Below are positions 1-8,047 of a stretch of DNA of 64,000 nucleotides, piece after piece. Origin of the DNA: Flammeovirgaceae bacterium UBA2338 (GTDB lineage Bacteria; Bacteroidota; Bacteroidia; Cytophagales; Cyclobacteriaceae); NCBI GenBank assembly GCA_002344795.1, contig DDUM01000055.1, forward strand, positions 92,798 through 156,797, given 5' to 3'. The notes under the pieces are model-generated. The model was not told the origin of the DNA. It did no database searches and saw nothing but the letters and a program-made list of their open reading frames with translations. The position numbers and the translations under genes were made by a program. The number at the start of each line of letters is the position of its first letter. Within the stretch, counting starts at the first letter, position 1.

Positions 1-111
1 GGTATTCGGCATAATTTGAAATGGTGCAATGCTAATTTTTTAGCGAATTAACCGGTAATTTCGACTCTAAAATAGCTTAATTTTAAACATTCAATTGAGA
101 TAAATAATTCT

Positions 112-633
112 ATGAACGCACTGATTGAGTTTGGAAAAATATTGATACCGGCATCGGTAGTACTTTACGCAGTGTATCTCATGGTAAGGGCTTTTATTTC
201 AAAGGAACTGGAAATGAAGCGACTGGAGGTGAGGGGCAGAAGTATTGAAACTTTGTTACCTGTCAGGTTACAGGCGTATGAGAGGATGACACTGTTTCTG
301 GAAAGAATTTCCCCTCAAAACCTATTGGTAAGATTGAACAATCCTGGATATACGGCACAGGATTTTCAAAAAATACTTCTTGATGAAATCAGGAATGAGT
401 ATAACCATAATGTTTCTCAGCAAGTGTATATGAGCAAACAACTTTGGGATATGATTAGGAATGCCAAAGAAGATCTAGTTATTCAAATTAATGAAGCAGC
501 CGGAGCCATGAAAGAGGAGGCCACTGGCATTGATCTGGCAAGGCAGATATTTCAGTCGGCCATTGACAAAAAGGTGGATCCGATAAATCACGCCATGTCT
601 GAATTGAAAAAGGAGATTCAGCAGATATTCTAG
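112..633 (+). CDS. Small membrane-anchored protein of unknown function (DUF7935-like)
   Basis: Encodes 173 residues. One hydrophobic segment near the N terminus (about residues 7-27) is followed by a charged, helical soluble part, so it is probably an inner-membrane protein with a cytoplasmic domain. No catalytic motif is visible. It resembles short Bacteroidota-restricted proteins of the DUF7935 type, but that assignment is from memory of the family pattern and is tentative. It stands alone, about 90 bases before an operon that has its own promoter-like box, so it is probably transcribed separately. The function is unknown. Confidence 0.75.
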   Translation: MNALIEFGKILIPASVVLYAVYLMVRAFISKELEMKRLEVRGRSIETLLPVRLQAYERMTLFLERISPQNLLVRLNNPGYTAQDFQKILLDEIRNEYNHNVSQQVYMSKQLWDMIRNAKEDLVIQINEAAGAMKEEATGIDLARQIFQSAIDKKVDPINHAMSELKKEIQQIF

Positions 634-670
634 CAGTTACCATTGATCATATGGTAACTTGTTATATGGA

Positions 671-702
671 ATTGATTGTACAGCTGGAGATGCTTATTTT
701 TG
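671..702 (+). promoter_or_regulatory. Bacteroidota-type promoter upstream of the FkbM operon
   Basis: A TATTTTTG box (695-702) matches the phylum's TAnnTTTG -7 consensus exactly. It is preceded by ATTG (671-674) with a 20-base spacer, where the -33 TTTG element is expected. The start codon lies 21 bases downstream of the box. Confidence 0.55.
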
Positions 703-722
703 ACTAACGTTATTATCCATAT

Positions 723-1493
723 ATGGCAGAATCAGAAATTTCAGAAGTAGTAGCTCCAGAAATCCAACGTGAAAGGGTCGAAAAGAAATTGATTCGAGAA
801 TTTTTTGATAATAAAGAATTTGGAATTTTTGTTGAAGTAGGAGCTAATGAGCCTAAAACTGATTACTCGCAGTCATGGCATCTGGAGAGTCAACTTGGCT
901 GGAAGGGAGTTTTGGTTGAACCAAATCCTGAGCTTGCACAAAAAGCCAGAATGGAACGTCCCCATGCGATGGTTTTTGAAGTGGCTTGCGTTTCAGATAA
1001 CAATCAGGATTCAATCCAACTTTTTATTCCAGTAATTAATGGAAGTGAAATTACAGGACATGCATCAATTGGGAAAAATATTGACGATTTTAGTTATACA
1101 GCTCACCGTGAGGTAATAGTAAAAGCTCAAACTCTTAATGCTGTTTTAGAAGAAGCAAAAGTCAACTCGATTGATTTTCTTTCTATTGATGTCGAGGGTG
1201 CTGAGATGGAGGTGCTTAAGGGTTTGGACTTGCAAAGGTATAGACCAAGACTAATCATGTTGGAGGATAAGCATGTGTATTTGGATAAGCATAGATATTT
1301 AACGAGAAGAGGTTATAGACTCGTGAAAAGAACAACACTGAATTGCTGGTACATTCCTGTTGGAACAAAAAGGCCCCATCAGTCATTTTTTGAAAAACTG
1401 CGATTATGGAAAAGAATGTATTTGAGTATTTGGCCTAAGAAAATTGCTCGTGCGTATAAATCTAAAAGTATCGAACCCTTTAAGAAACTTTAG
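723..1493 (+). CDS. FkbM family methyltransferase
   Basis: A 256-residue class I SAM-dependent methyltransferase of the FkbM type. The SAM-binding loop FVEVGAN is at residues 36-42, followed by the acidic ribose-binding motif VLVEPNPE near 64-71 and the family signature IDFLSIDVEGAE near 148-159. FkbM enzymes methylate hydroxyl groups of sugars or small molecules; the substrate here cannot be read from sequence. It is the first gene of a tightly packed operon: the next gene starts 2 bases after its stop. A sugar or surface-glycan substrate is plausible but not shown, since no glycan genes lie directly beside it. Confidence 0.85.
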   Translation: MAESEISEVVAPEIQRERVEKKLIREFFDNKEFGIFVEVGANEPKTDYSQSWHLESQLGWKGVLVEPNPELAQKARMERPHAMVFEVACVSDNNQDSIQLFIPVINGSEITGHASIGKNIDDFSYTAHREVIVKAQTLNAVLEEAKVNSIDFLSIDVEGAEMEVLKGLDLQRYRPRLIMLEDKHVYLDKHRYLTRRGYRLVKRTTLNCWYIPVGTKRPHQSFFEKLRLWKRMYLSIWPKKIARAYKSKSIEPFKKL

Positions 1494-1494
1494 C

Positions 1495-1899
1495 ATGAAT
1501 AGGAATAATCCAATATTTTATAAAGCCTTAGATCAGGCAAAGTGTATGCTTAGTAGTCGTTACAGAATTATTGCTACTCTAAGTCAAGCAATAGTAAAAA
1601 TTAATTTATTAGAAGATAAAAAAAAGATAGCTGCTGAAACAAAAGAGAAAATTTTTGTGCTCGGCAGATTGCTGAGGGCATTTACAACAGGAAAATACAG
1701 GGCGCTACCCTGGAAGGCGGCCATCAGTATAACAGCAGCTACGCTCTATTTTATCAATCCGGCAGACATTGTTCCGGATTTTATTCCATTCACAGGCTTG
1801 GTTGATGATTTTGGTATTCTGGTATGGACCTATAATTCACTGGGATCAGAATTGGATAAATTTATTGACTGGGAAAAATCTCATTTCTTTCAACAATGA
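1495..1899 (+). CDS. DUF1232 (YkvA-like) small membrane protein
   Basis: Encodes 134 residues from the ATG that follows the FkbM stop codon by one base. A longer in-frame reading from 1444 exists but lies inside the FkbM gene and is less likely. The C-terminal half contains the DUF1232 core: a hydrophobic stretch followed by NPADIVPDFIPFTGLVDD and an aromatic segment, typical of YkvA proteins. The function of this family is unknown. The stop overlaps the next gene's ATG by 4 bases (ATGA), which suggests translational coupling. Confidence 0.8.
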   Translation: MNRNNPIFYKALDQAKCMLSSRYRIIATLSQAIVKINLLEDKKKIAAETKEKIFVLGRLLRAFTTGKYRALPWKAAISITAATLYFINPADIVPDFIPFTGLVDDFGILVWTYNSLGSELDKFIDWEKSHFFQQ

Positions 1900-2537
1900 A
1901 GGTGGCATTACTTGCAGGAGGAACGGGATTGATTGGGAGTCAATTGCTTCAGCTACTGGTGGAGGACGATGCCTACAGTACTATCAAGTGCCTCACCCGA
2001 AATACATTACCCATCAGCCATCATAAGATAGAGGTAATTCAAACCAATGGAGACAACCTCCATGAGCTTGCATCCTCCCTGATTGCCGATGATGTGTTTT
2101 GTTGTTTGGGAACAACCATAAAGAAGGCAAAGACAAAGGAAGCATTTCGAAAAATAGATTTTGATTACCCACTAAATCTCGCAAAAGTTGCAAAAGCCAA
2201 TGGCGCAAAACAATTTTTACTGATCTCCGCGTTAGGTGCTGATCCGACTTCATCAGTATTCTACAATAAAGTAAAAGGAGAGGCAGAGGAAGCAATTGCA
2301 GAGATTGGATTTGAGGCCTACCACGTATTCAGGCCTTCACTTTTGTTGGGCTCTCGCACTGAAGAACGTTCAGGTGAAGATGCCGCTAAGATATTTTTTA
2401 AACTATTTGGTTTTCTGGTACCCCTAAAATACAAAGCAATTGATTCTTCAAAAGTAGCAAGGGCAATGTTGGCTATGGCCAATAGAAATGAAAAAGGAAC
2501 TTCAGTGTATGAATCGAAATTACTTCAGCGTTTTTAA
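1896..2537 (+). CDS. NAD(P)-binding atypical SDR protein
   Basis: A 213-residue Rossmann-fold protein. The glycine-rich nucleotide-binding loop GGTGLIGS is at residues 8-15, and a YxxxK motif (YNKVK) lies after an LLISALGAD segment, as in atypical short-chain dehydrogenases of the HTATIP2/TIP30 and NmrA-like groups. The length fits that family. The substrate is unknown. It overlaps the DUF1232 gene by 4 bases and abuts the D-aminoacyl-tRNA deacylase gene with no gap, so the four genes are almost certainly co-transcribed. Confidence 0.8.
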   Translation: MKVALLAGGTGLIGSQLLQLLVEDDAYSTIKCLTRNTLPISHHKIEVIQTNGDNLHELASSLIADDVFCCLGTTIKKAKTKEAFRKIDFDYPLNLAKVAKANGAKQFLLISALGADPTSSVFYNKVKGEAEEAIAEIGFEAYHVFRPSLLLGSRTEERSGEDAAKIFFKLFGFLVPLKYKAIDSSKVARAMLAMANRNEKGTSVYESKLLQRF

Positions 2538-2990
2538 ATGATTGCAGTAATTCAACGTGTGTCTGAAGCTTCAGTAAAAATTGATGGTAATACGAAGGCA
2601 TCCATTCAAAAGGGTTTATTAATTTTATTGGGTATTGAAGACGCAGACTCTGCCGAGGATATCTCCTGGCTAGCTGCCAAGATTGTTAACCTCCGTATTT
2701 TCAATGATGCTCAGGGGGTAATGAATCTTAGTGTAAAAGATGCAGGAGGTGATATTATTGTAGTAAGTCAATTTACCCTTCACGCCAGCACAAAGAAAGG
2801 AAACCGCCCATCTTATTTAAAAGCTTCAAAACCCGATATTGCTATTCCGATGTACGAACGTTTTTTAGTGGAACTGGGAAATGTATTTGAAAAACAGGTA
2901 CAAAGTGGAGAGTTTGGAGCAGACATGAAAGTAGCACTGATCAATGATGGTCCGGTGACCATTATAATTGACACCAAGAACAGGAGTTAG
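2538..2990 (+). CDS. dtd: D-aminoacyl-tRNA deacylase
   Basis: A 150-residue DTD protein, full length for the family. It removes D-amino acids mischarged on tRNA, and also Gly from tRNA-Ala, acting as a chiral proofreading enzyme in the cytoplasm. Both signature motifs are present: SQFTL near residue 78 and NDGPVT near residue 138, the latter holding the Gly-cisPro pair that gives chiral selectivity. It begins with MIAVIQRV, the usual N terminus. It is the last gene of the operon; no strong terminator hairpin is visible after it. Confidence 0.95.
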   Translation: MIAVIQRVSEASVKIDGNTKASIQKGLLILLGIEDADSAEDISWLAAKIVNLRIFNDAQGVMNLSVKDAGGDIIVVSQFTLHASTKKGNRPSYLKASKPDIAIPMYERFLVELGNVFEKQVQSGEFGADMKVALINDGPVTIIIDTKNRS

Positions 2991-3003
2991 ATTTATTAGG
3001 TAA

Positions 3004-3018
3004 TTGTGAGTCTCACAA
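3004..3018. repeat. Perfect 7-bp palindrome with one-base centre
   Basis: TTGTGAG-T-CTCACAA lies 14 bases after the dtd stop. It has the form of a dimeric repressor operator or a very short hairpin. No T-run follows, so it is not an obvious terminator. No regulator can be assigned. Confidence 0.4.
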
Positions 3019-3167
3019 AGAAGATATTTGTCTTTCGGATCATAGCGGGGACATGATATTCAACCTGACCTAAAAATTTTGAGTGGTATTTGAGTGTTTA
3101 AGTAGTAAACAGGTCGTATTAGGTAATTATATGTGACATAATCTATGATAATCTATGTCGGGTAGCT

Positions 3168-3175
3168 TATTTTTG
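3168..3175 (+). promoter_or_regulatory. TATTTTTG -7 box
   Basis: Exact TAnnTTTG match 22 bases before the ATG of the four-helix membrane protein. No clear -33 element is visible. Confidence 0.45.
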
Positions 3176-3197
3176 AGCTTAAAATAATAGTAAAAGC

Positions 3198-3641
3198 ATG
3201 TATACAGGACTTCTTCACACCCACTCAAGTTTACGTTATGTTGTATTGCTACTTTTGGTCATTGTTGTAGCCAAATCGATGGTCGGATTGATCAGCAAGA
3301 AACCATTCGAGAAAGCAGATGAGAAACTAACTTTGTGGTTGATGATTGCTACACACATTCAACTTCTTGTTGGTTTGTTTCTGTATTTCGTGAGCCCTGT
3401 TGTAAAGTTTGGGTCCGATACTATGAAGGACTCCATTATACGCTATTGGACGGTAGAGCATTCCTTTTTAATGCTCATCGCTATTGTATTAATTACTTTG
3501 GCTCGTACTTCCACCAAAAAGATTACTGAAAGCAACGCAAAGCATAAGAGGGTTTTTATTATGTCTGCAATTGCTTTGGTGCTAATTGTGTTGAGTATTG
3601 CAATGAGTGGGCGTGGTATCATAATTCCTGTACGCGCCTAG
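3198..3641 (+). CDS. Four-helix integral membrane protein of unknown function
   Basis: Encodes 147 residues with four predicted membrane helices (about 10-30, 45-65, 88-105, 120-140). Conserved-looking histidines occur near the first and third helices (LLHTHSSLRY and VEHSFL), a pattern that could bind haem or metal as in small cytochrome b-like proteins, but no family is firmly recognised. It is a single gene between dtd and the OmpA-like gene, with its own -7 box upstream and a separate promoter for the gene after it. Confidence 0.7.
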   Translation: MYTGLLHTHSSLRYVVLLLLVIVVAKSMVGLISKKPFEKADEKLTLWLMIATHIQLLVGLFLYFVSPVVKFGSDTMKDSIIRYWTVEHSFLMLIAIVLITLARTSTKKITESNAKHKRVFIMSAIALVLIVLSIAMSGRGIIIPVRA

Positions 3642-3703
3642 AATTCTTCAAATAGGCTATTTTGACGTATTAATGGCATCTCCTTTGCAAGGATTCTGCT
3701 GTT

Positions 3704-3735
3704 ATTGACTTGAGATTCTGCTAACTTTATATTTG
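3704..3735 (+). promoter_or_regulatory. Promoter upstream of the OmpA-family gene
   Basis: TATATTTG (3728-3735) fits the TAnnTTTG -7 consensus and ATTG (3704-3707) sits 20 bases upstream in the -33 position. The ATG follows 15 bases after the -7 box. Confidence 0.55.
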
Positions 3736-3750
3736 AATAAAGTCTGAGAT

Positions 3751-5505
3751 ATGAGAAAATTGCTATTCCTATTATTATGTCAATTTGGCGCTATTGCCTT
3801 CGCTCAGGAATTCAGTCAGCGATATGAATTGGTTAATCTTGGCAAGCAGGTCAATACTTTCTATCATGAAGCTGCTCCCGTTATTTCTCCTGACGGAAAG
3901 ACATTGTATTTTTTTGTTCAAAATCACCCTGAGAATACTTTTGGTAAAGAGGGAAGTCAGGATATTTGGGTGACTCGCAAGGATGAGAATGGCGAATGGT
4001 CTGCACCCGAACATCTCAAAGCACCTTTCAACAATCAAAGATCCAATCAGGTTTTCAATGTGCTTCCAGACGGTTCTTTATTTGTTCGTGGTGGACGAGG
4101 CCGTGATTCCAAAGGATTTTCAATTGTTAGCCCGGATGGCAATTTTCAGGAACTGGATGTAAAGGGCTATGAGGAAATGGAGAAGGGCAGATTCAATGGT
4201 GCCACCATTTCGTCTGATGCCAGGCATATGATTCTCTATTTCACCGAAATCCCTAAAAGTATCCGGAGTGATCTTTACGTAAGTAATCAACAGCCAGATG
4301 GTACGTGGTCACGACCAGAAAAATTAAACATCACAGACCGCTCGGACATGTTTGGTCCTTTTATCGGTCCAGATGATAAGACATTATATTTTGCCAGTGA
4401 TAAACCTGATCCGAATCGGCAAGGGGGATCTGATATTTATAAAGCCACTCGCCTTGATGATACCTGGAAAAATTGGTCTAAGCCTGTAAACCTTGGACCC
4501 CCCATAAATACTGCTGCAGGTGATGCTTACTTTTCAATGGACGCCAGTGGTAATGTGTTTACTTCACGGGCCAATAGCAGAGTAGACGGGGGAAATCTCG
4601 ATCTGTTTATTCTTTTGCCAAAAGACATTAAGGTTAAAGTGAATGGGATTGTCTATGACGGAGAGACCATGCAGCCTATTACCTCCCGCGTAACAGTAAA
4701 ACCTAAAAGTGCAGATGCGATAAATATTGATGTGAAGAATTCTGGAGAATTTGAAACGGGTATTCCTGAAACGGATCAGGTTATAGTTTCAGCCTCAGCA
4801 GAGGGATACATTGCAAAGGAATTAACATTCCCTATTCCAACCCTTTTTAATGACACTACCATCATCGCTGATATTTATCTTGCTCCCATTCCTAAAAAGC
4901 TCATGTTGGCGGGTACCGTATTCGATTCAAAAACGAATGAACCTATCAAAGCCAGGGTGAACGCCACCTATAAGGAAACTAACTCAAGTAGAAACCTGGA
5001 CGCGCCAAAGGGAAATTATGAAATGGAGATAAATGATATGGGTTGGTATGTATTCAATGCTTCTGCGGAAGGGTATCTCAATGCCGCTGATAGTATAGAA
5101 GTGATTAATAATGAAATCAACCCTCTAATAAAAGATCTTTACTTAAATAAGATTGAGGTGGGGGTTACGGTGCGATTGAAGAACATTTATTTCGATTTTG
5201 ACAAAACTACACTGAAGTCAGAATCGTTCGTTGAATTGGATAAGGTGGTTGATTTGTTAAAAAGTAATCCATCTGTAGAAATTGAAATTTCTGGCCATAC
5301 CGACAGTAAAGGATCGGATGACTACAATTTGAATTTATCTCAAGGCAGATCACAATCTGTTGTTGATTATTTGATCAGCCAGGGAATTGAAAGTTACAGA
5401 CTTTCCGCTCAGGGGTATGGCGAAACAAAACCAATCGACTCCAATGATTCGGAAGAGGGTAGAGCCAATAACAGACGAGTAGAGTTTACTGTATTGAAAA
5501 CTTAA
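3751..5505 (+). CDS. OmpA family protein with PD40 repeats
   Basis: A 584-residue exported protein. A signal peptide (about residues 1-18, ending AFAQ) is followed by WD40-like PD40 beta-propeller blades recognisable by repeats such as SPDGKTLYF and GPDDKTLYFAS. Then come two carboxypeptidase-regulatory-like beta domains (about 295-465), and a C-terminal OmpA domain from about 470 with IYFDFDKTTL, GHTDSKGSDDYN and LSQGRSQSVVDYL. The OmpA domain binds peptidoglycan, so the protein probably tethers the outer membrane to the wall; the same architecture occurs in Bacteroidota proteins linked to the type IX secretion system. Its stop overlaps the convergent DUF2007 gene by 4 bases. Confidence 0.9.
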   Translation: MRKLLFLLLCQFGAIAFAQEFSQRYELVNLGKQVNTFYHEAAPVISPDGKTLYFFVQNHPENTFGKEGSQDIWVTRKDENGEWSAPEHLKAPFNNQRSNQVFNVLPDGSLFVRGGRGRDSKGFSIVSPDGNFQELDVKGYEEMEKGRFNGATISSDARHMILYFTEIPKSIRSDLYVSNQQPDGTWSRPEKLNITDRSDMFGPFIGPDDKTLYFASDKPDPNRQGGSDIYKATRLDDTWKNWSKPVNLGPPINTAAGDAYFSMDASGNVFTSRANSRVDGGNLDLFILLPKDIKVKVNGIVYDGETMQPITSRVTVKPKSADAINIDVKNSGEFETGIPETDQVIVSASAEGYIAKELTFPIPTLFNDTTIIADIYLAPIPKKLMLAGTVFDSKTNEPIKARVNATYKETNSSRNLDAPKGNYEMEINDMGWYVFNASAEGYLNAADSIEVINNEINPLIKDLYLNKIEVGVTVRLKNIYFDFDKTTLKSESFVELDKVVDLLKSNPSVEIEISGHTDSKGSDDYNLNLSQGRSQSVVDYLISQGIESYRLSAQGYGETKPIDSNDSEEGRANNRRVEFTVLKT

Positions 5506-5726
5506 TCTCGGGCTTCGAGAATTTCGGCTACCCTGGATTTGTCATTTTCAAAAATATGAAGACGAACCCCGGGAAAGATATCGTTTCTAATCGGATAGAT
5601 GTTCATAGCGCCCTCACCGCTTAAAAAGCACGGGATTCCATAAGCATCCAGTTTGGTCTTGGCTAAATTGGCCTCTACACCAGTATCAAACCCTTTAAAT
5701 ACGATAATCTTGTCTTGCTCTTCCAT
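5502..5726 (-). CDS. DUF2007 domain protein
   Basis: A 74-residue protein matching the short DUF2007 family, annotated as putative signal-transducing proteins. The typical pattern is present: an N-terminal strand with IIVFKGFDTGVEANLAK, a central YGIPCFLSGEGA and a C-terminal PGVRLHIFENDKSRVAEIL. It folds as a small alpha-beta domain and is likely cytoplasmic. The biochemical role is unknown. It is convergent with the OmpA-like gene, sharing 4 bases at the stop codons. Confidence 0.8.
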   Translation of the reverse strand: MEEQDKIIVFKGFDTGVEANLAKTKLDAYGIPCFLSGEGAMNIYPIRNDIFPGVRLHIFENDKSRVAEILEARD

Positions 5727-5845
5727 AATTTTGGCGTCAACGAATCTAAGATAACTGATCTAAAAGTGACTCTTCCTTTTCGAATAAAAAAATAGTTAAA
5801 TTCATTAGTAACATTTAAAGACCATCACCGTCTTGCTTTTGAACG

Positions 5846-6358
5846 ATGAATCTTGAAGCTTTTGAAAATCGGGTCTTACCATCCAAAAACAAACTTTTTA
5901 GGTTTGCGCTAAGGCTTTTAAACAATGCTGAAGAAGCAGAGGATGTCGTTCAGGAAGTGCTTATAAAGGTGTGGAATGGAAGGGCTGCCATGGATCAGAT
6001 CAATAATTGGGAGGCCTGGTGCATGAGATTGACCAAAAACCTGTCATTGGATCGGTTGAGGGCTCAGAAAAGAAAAGCAACGGATTCAATAGAGGTTGGT
6101 TTTGAAGTGAAACAGGAAGGCTTATCGCCACACGAGAAAGCAGAAATAACTGAAAGTATGCAACAAGTAAATAAACTTATCGCCTCCTTACCCGAAAAGC
6201 AACGCCAGGTGATGCACCTCAGGGATGTGGAGGGGTATAGTTACAACGAGATTGTGGAGATTATGGAGATCGACATGAATCAAGTGAAAGTAAGTTTATT
6301 CAGGGCGCGTAGTGCAGTGAGGGAAAAATTGATTAAGATAAACGCTTATGGACTCTAA
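5846..6358 (+). CDS. ECF-type RNA polymerase sigma factor
   Basis: A 170-residue sigma-70 family protein with only regions 2 and 4, as in extracytoplasmic-function sigma factors. Region 2 is seen as NNAEEAEDVVQEVLIKVW (about residues 28-45) and region 4 as LPEKQRQVMHLRDVEGYSY, with a helix-turn-helix ending in VKVSLFRAR (about 114-158). It heads a six-gene run and overlaps the next gene by 11 bases; that gene has the layout of an anti-sigma factor. The sigma factor probably controls this run, including itself, but its recognition sequence was not identified. Confidence 0.92.
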   Translation: MNLEAFENRVLPSKNKLFRFALRLLNNAEEAEDVVQEVLIKVWNGRAAMDQINNWEAWCMRLTKNLSLDRLRAQKRKATDSIEVGFEVKQEGLSPHEKAEITESMQQVNKLIASLPEKQRQVMHLRDVEGYSYNEIVEIMEIDMNQVKVSLFRARSAVREKLIKINAYGL

Positions 6359-6866
6359 AATAGAACAGCTACTTGAGAAATATTGGAAGTGCGAAACTTC
6401 CCTGGAAGAAGAGAAAGAGTTGAAAGATTATTTCAATGGAAATGATGTACCGGAGGATTTGAAGGAGACAGCAATACTTTTTAAATACTTTGCGGAACAA
6501 AAAAAACTGGGAGTAAGTAAAATTGATTTTGACAAAACCGTAAGGGCAAAGGCAGTGCCTGTTGAAAAAGGCAGAGTGATTAGGATGATTTTCACCACAG
6601 CCAAAATTGCTGCGGGTGTGCTTGTGTTGGTGGCTGCCGCTTATTTAGTAAGACAAGAAATCCGAAAGTCTTATCCTGAAGAAGTGGTAGATACATACAG
6701 TGATCCTCAACTGGCATTTGAGGAAACGAAAAAAGCTTTGATGATGATCTCGAAGACGTTCGGGAAAGCCAAACAGGAAGCTGGTAAGATCACCGTTTTT
6801 AATGAGGCAGAAGAGATCATTCAAAAGGGTGTGGCAAAGGATGATGATGAGAAAATTGAAATTTAA
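6348..6866 (+). CDS. Single-pass membrane protein, likely anti-sigma factor
   Basis: Encodes 172 residues: a cytoplasmic acidic helical N-terminal part (about 1-75), one transmembrane segment (about 80-97) and a periplasmic C-terminal part. This layout, and the 11-base overlap with the sigma factor gene, point to an anti-sigma factor that holds the sigma factor at the membrane. The usual zinc-binding HxxxCxxC motif of ZAS-type anti-sigma factors is absent; cysteine is seen only in the WKCETS segment. The function therefore rests on position and topology. Confidence 0.75.
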   Translation: MDSKIEQLLEKYWKCETSLEEEKELKDYFNGNDVPEDLKETAILFKYFAEQKKLGVSKIDFDKTVRAKAVPVEKGRVIRMIFTTAKIAAGVLVLVAAAYLVRQEIRKSYPEEVVDTYSDPQLAFEETKKALMMISKTFGKAKQEAGKITVFNEAEEIIQKGVAKDDDEKIEI

Positions 6867-6884
6867 AGCATTAAACAAATTAAC

Positions 6885-7421
6885 ATGAAAAAGATAATCG
6901 TATTTGGGGCGATGATGCTCGTAGTAGCGGGCGCTTACGCACAAGGGGAGGCAGTTTCTAAATTTTTTAGTAAGTATCAGTCTGACGATACTTTTAGCCA
7001 AGTAACCATCTCCAGTAAAATGTTTGGATTGTTCACCAATATGGAGATGGAGAATAAGGAAGACCAGGAGGTACTGGATGCTATCAGTAAACTTAAGGGG
7101 TTGAAAATTTTGGCAAAGGATGAGACAAGAGATGCACGCGGGTTGTACGATGAGGCCAATAAGATGCTTCCGAAAAGTGAATATGAAGAATTGATGTATG
7201 TGCGCGACAAAGACAAAGACATGCGATTCTTTATAAATGAAAAGGGAGGAAAGATCAATGAACTGGTGATGATAGCTGGAGGTAGTAATGATTTTATGTT
7301 ACTGTCTGTATTCGGTGAAATCGATTTAAAACAGATTTCGAAAATTGGAAGCAAGATGGATGTAGACGGGTTGAAAGACCTGGAACGTTTGAAAGACAAT
7401 AAGAAAGAAAAAAAGAATTAA
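6885..7421 (+). CDS. DUF4252 domain exported protein (first copy)
   Basis: A 178-residue protein with a signal peptide (residues 1-19, ending AYAQ). The mature part fits the Bacteroidota DUF4252 family: an N-terminal SKFFSKYQ helix, a VTISSKMFGLF segment, a central KGLKILAKDE strand, and a C-terminal MLLSVFGEIDLKQISKI motif. The function is unknown. DUF4252 genes commonly follow a sigma/anti-sigma pair in this phylum, as here. The start lies 18 bases after the preceding stop, and a terminator-like hairpin follows the gene. Confidence 0.85.
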   Translation: MKKIIVFGAMMLVVAGAYAQGEAVSKFFSKYQSDDTFSQVTISSKMFGLFTNMEMENKEDQEVLDAISKLKGLKILAKDETRDARGLYDEANKMLPKSEYEELMYVRDKDKDMRFFINEKGGKINELVMIAGGSNDFMLLSVFGEIDLKQISKIGSKMDVDGLKDLERLKDNKKEKKN

Positions 7422-7433
7422 AAAGATCAGATC

Positions 7434-7467
7434 AGGAAGGGCAAACTCAACATTTACCTTCCTTTTT
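7434..7467 (+). terminator. Possible intrinsic terminator after the first DUF4252 gene
   Basis: AGGAAGG (7434-7440) pairs with CCTTCCT (7457-7463) across a 16-base loop and runs into a short T tract. It could attenuate transcription into the second DUF4252 gene rather than stop it fully. Confidence 0.5.
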
Positions 7468-7481
7468 CGTTTAAGCCAATT

Positions 7482-8036
7482 ATGAAACGTACTTGTCTCT
7501 TATTTATTTGTGTTTGCCTTGTAGGATTCAATTTTCAGGCTGTAGGCCAAACGGAAACAACGATAGCGCTCAATAAACGTTTTGATGACGCACTCACTTT
7601 GTATTTCTATAAGAATACGTTACGGATGCTTAACCAGTCTGAAAACAAAGAGTTTGATGATTTGATCAAGGATATCGAAAAGATGAAATTTTTGGTGATC
7701 GACAAAACCTCTGATCGTTTTGGTTCTGCAGATTATAAAAAATTGACCACTGACTACAAAGGGGAGGACTACGAAGAGATTATGACCAGTAGGTTTGATG
7801 GAAAGAATTTTGATGTATTACTGAACGAGCGAAATGGAACGACCAAAGGTATGGTAGTATTGGTCAACGATTCCTCCAGTTTGTATGTTTTGGATATCCT
7901 CGGTAAAGTGGAATTGAATAAGGTGACAAAACTATTTCGAGAGATTGACAACAGCGCTGAAATAGGTAAAATGATAAAGGCATTCTCTGATGATCATGAT
8001 TCGCGTGATCGGGTAAGAAGGGTGGATAAGAATTAA
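7482..8036 (+). CDS. DUF4252 domain exported protein (second copy)
   Basis: A 184-residue paralogue of the preceding gene, with a signal peptide ending near residue 22 (VGQ). It keeps the family pattern (KMKFLVIDKTSD in the middle and LYVLDILGKVELNKVTKLF near the end) but differs widely in sequence from the first copy, so the duplication is old. It carries a basic, arginine-rich tail (SRDRVRRVDKN). The next gene, an ABC transporter ATPase, begins 11 bases after the stop, so it is probably part of the same transcript. Confidence 0.83.
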   Translation: MKRTCLLFICVCLVGFNFQAVGQTETTIALNKRFDDALTLYFYKNTLRMLNQSENKEFDDLIKDIEKMKFLVIDKTSDRFGSADYKKLTTDYKGEDYEEIMTSRFDGKNFDVLLNERNGTTKGMVVLVNDSSSLYVLDILGKVELNKVTKLFREIDNSAEIGKMIKAFSDDHDSRDRVRRVDKN

Positions 8037-8047
8037 AACCAATTCAT

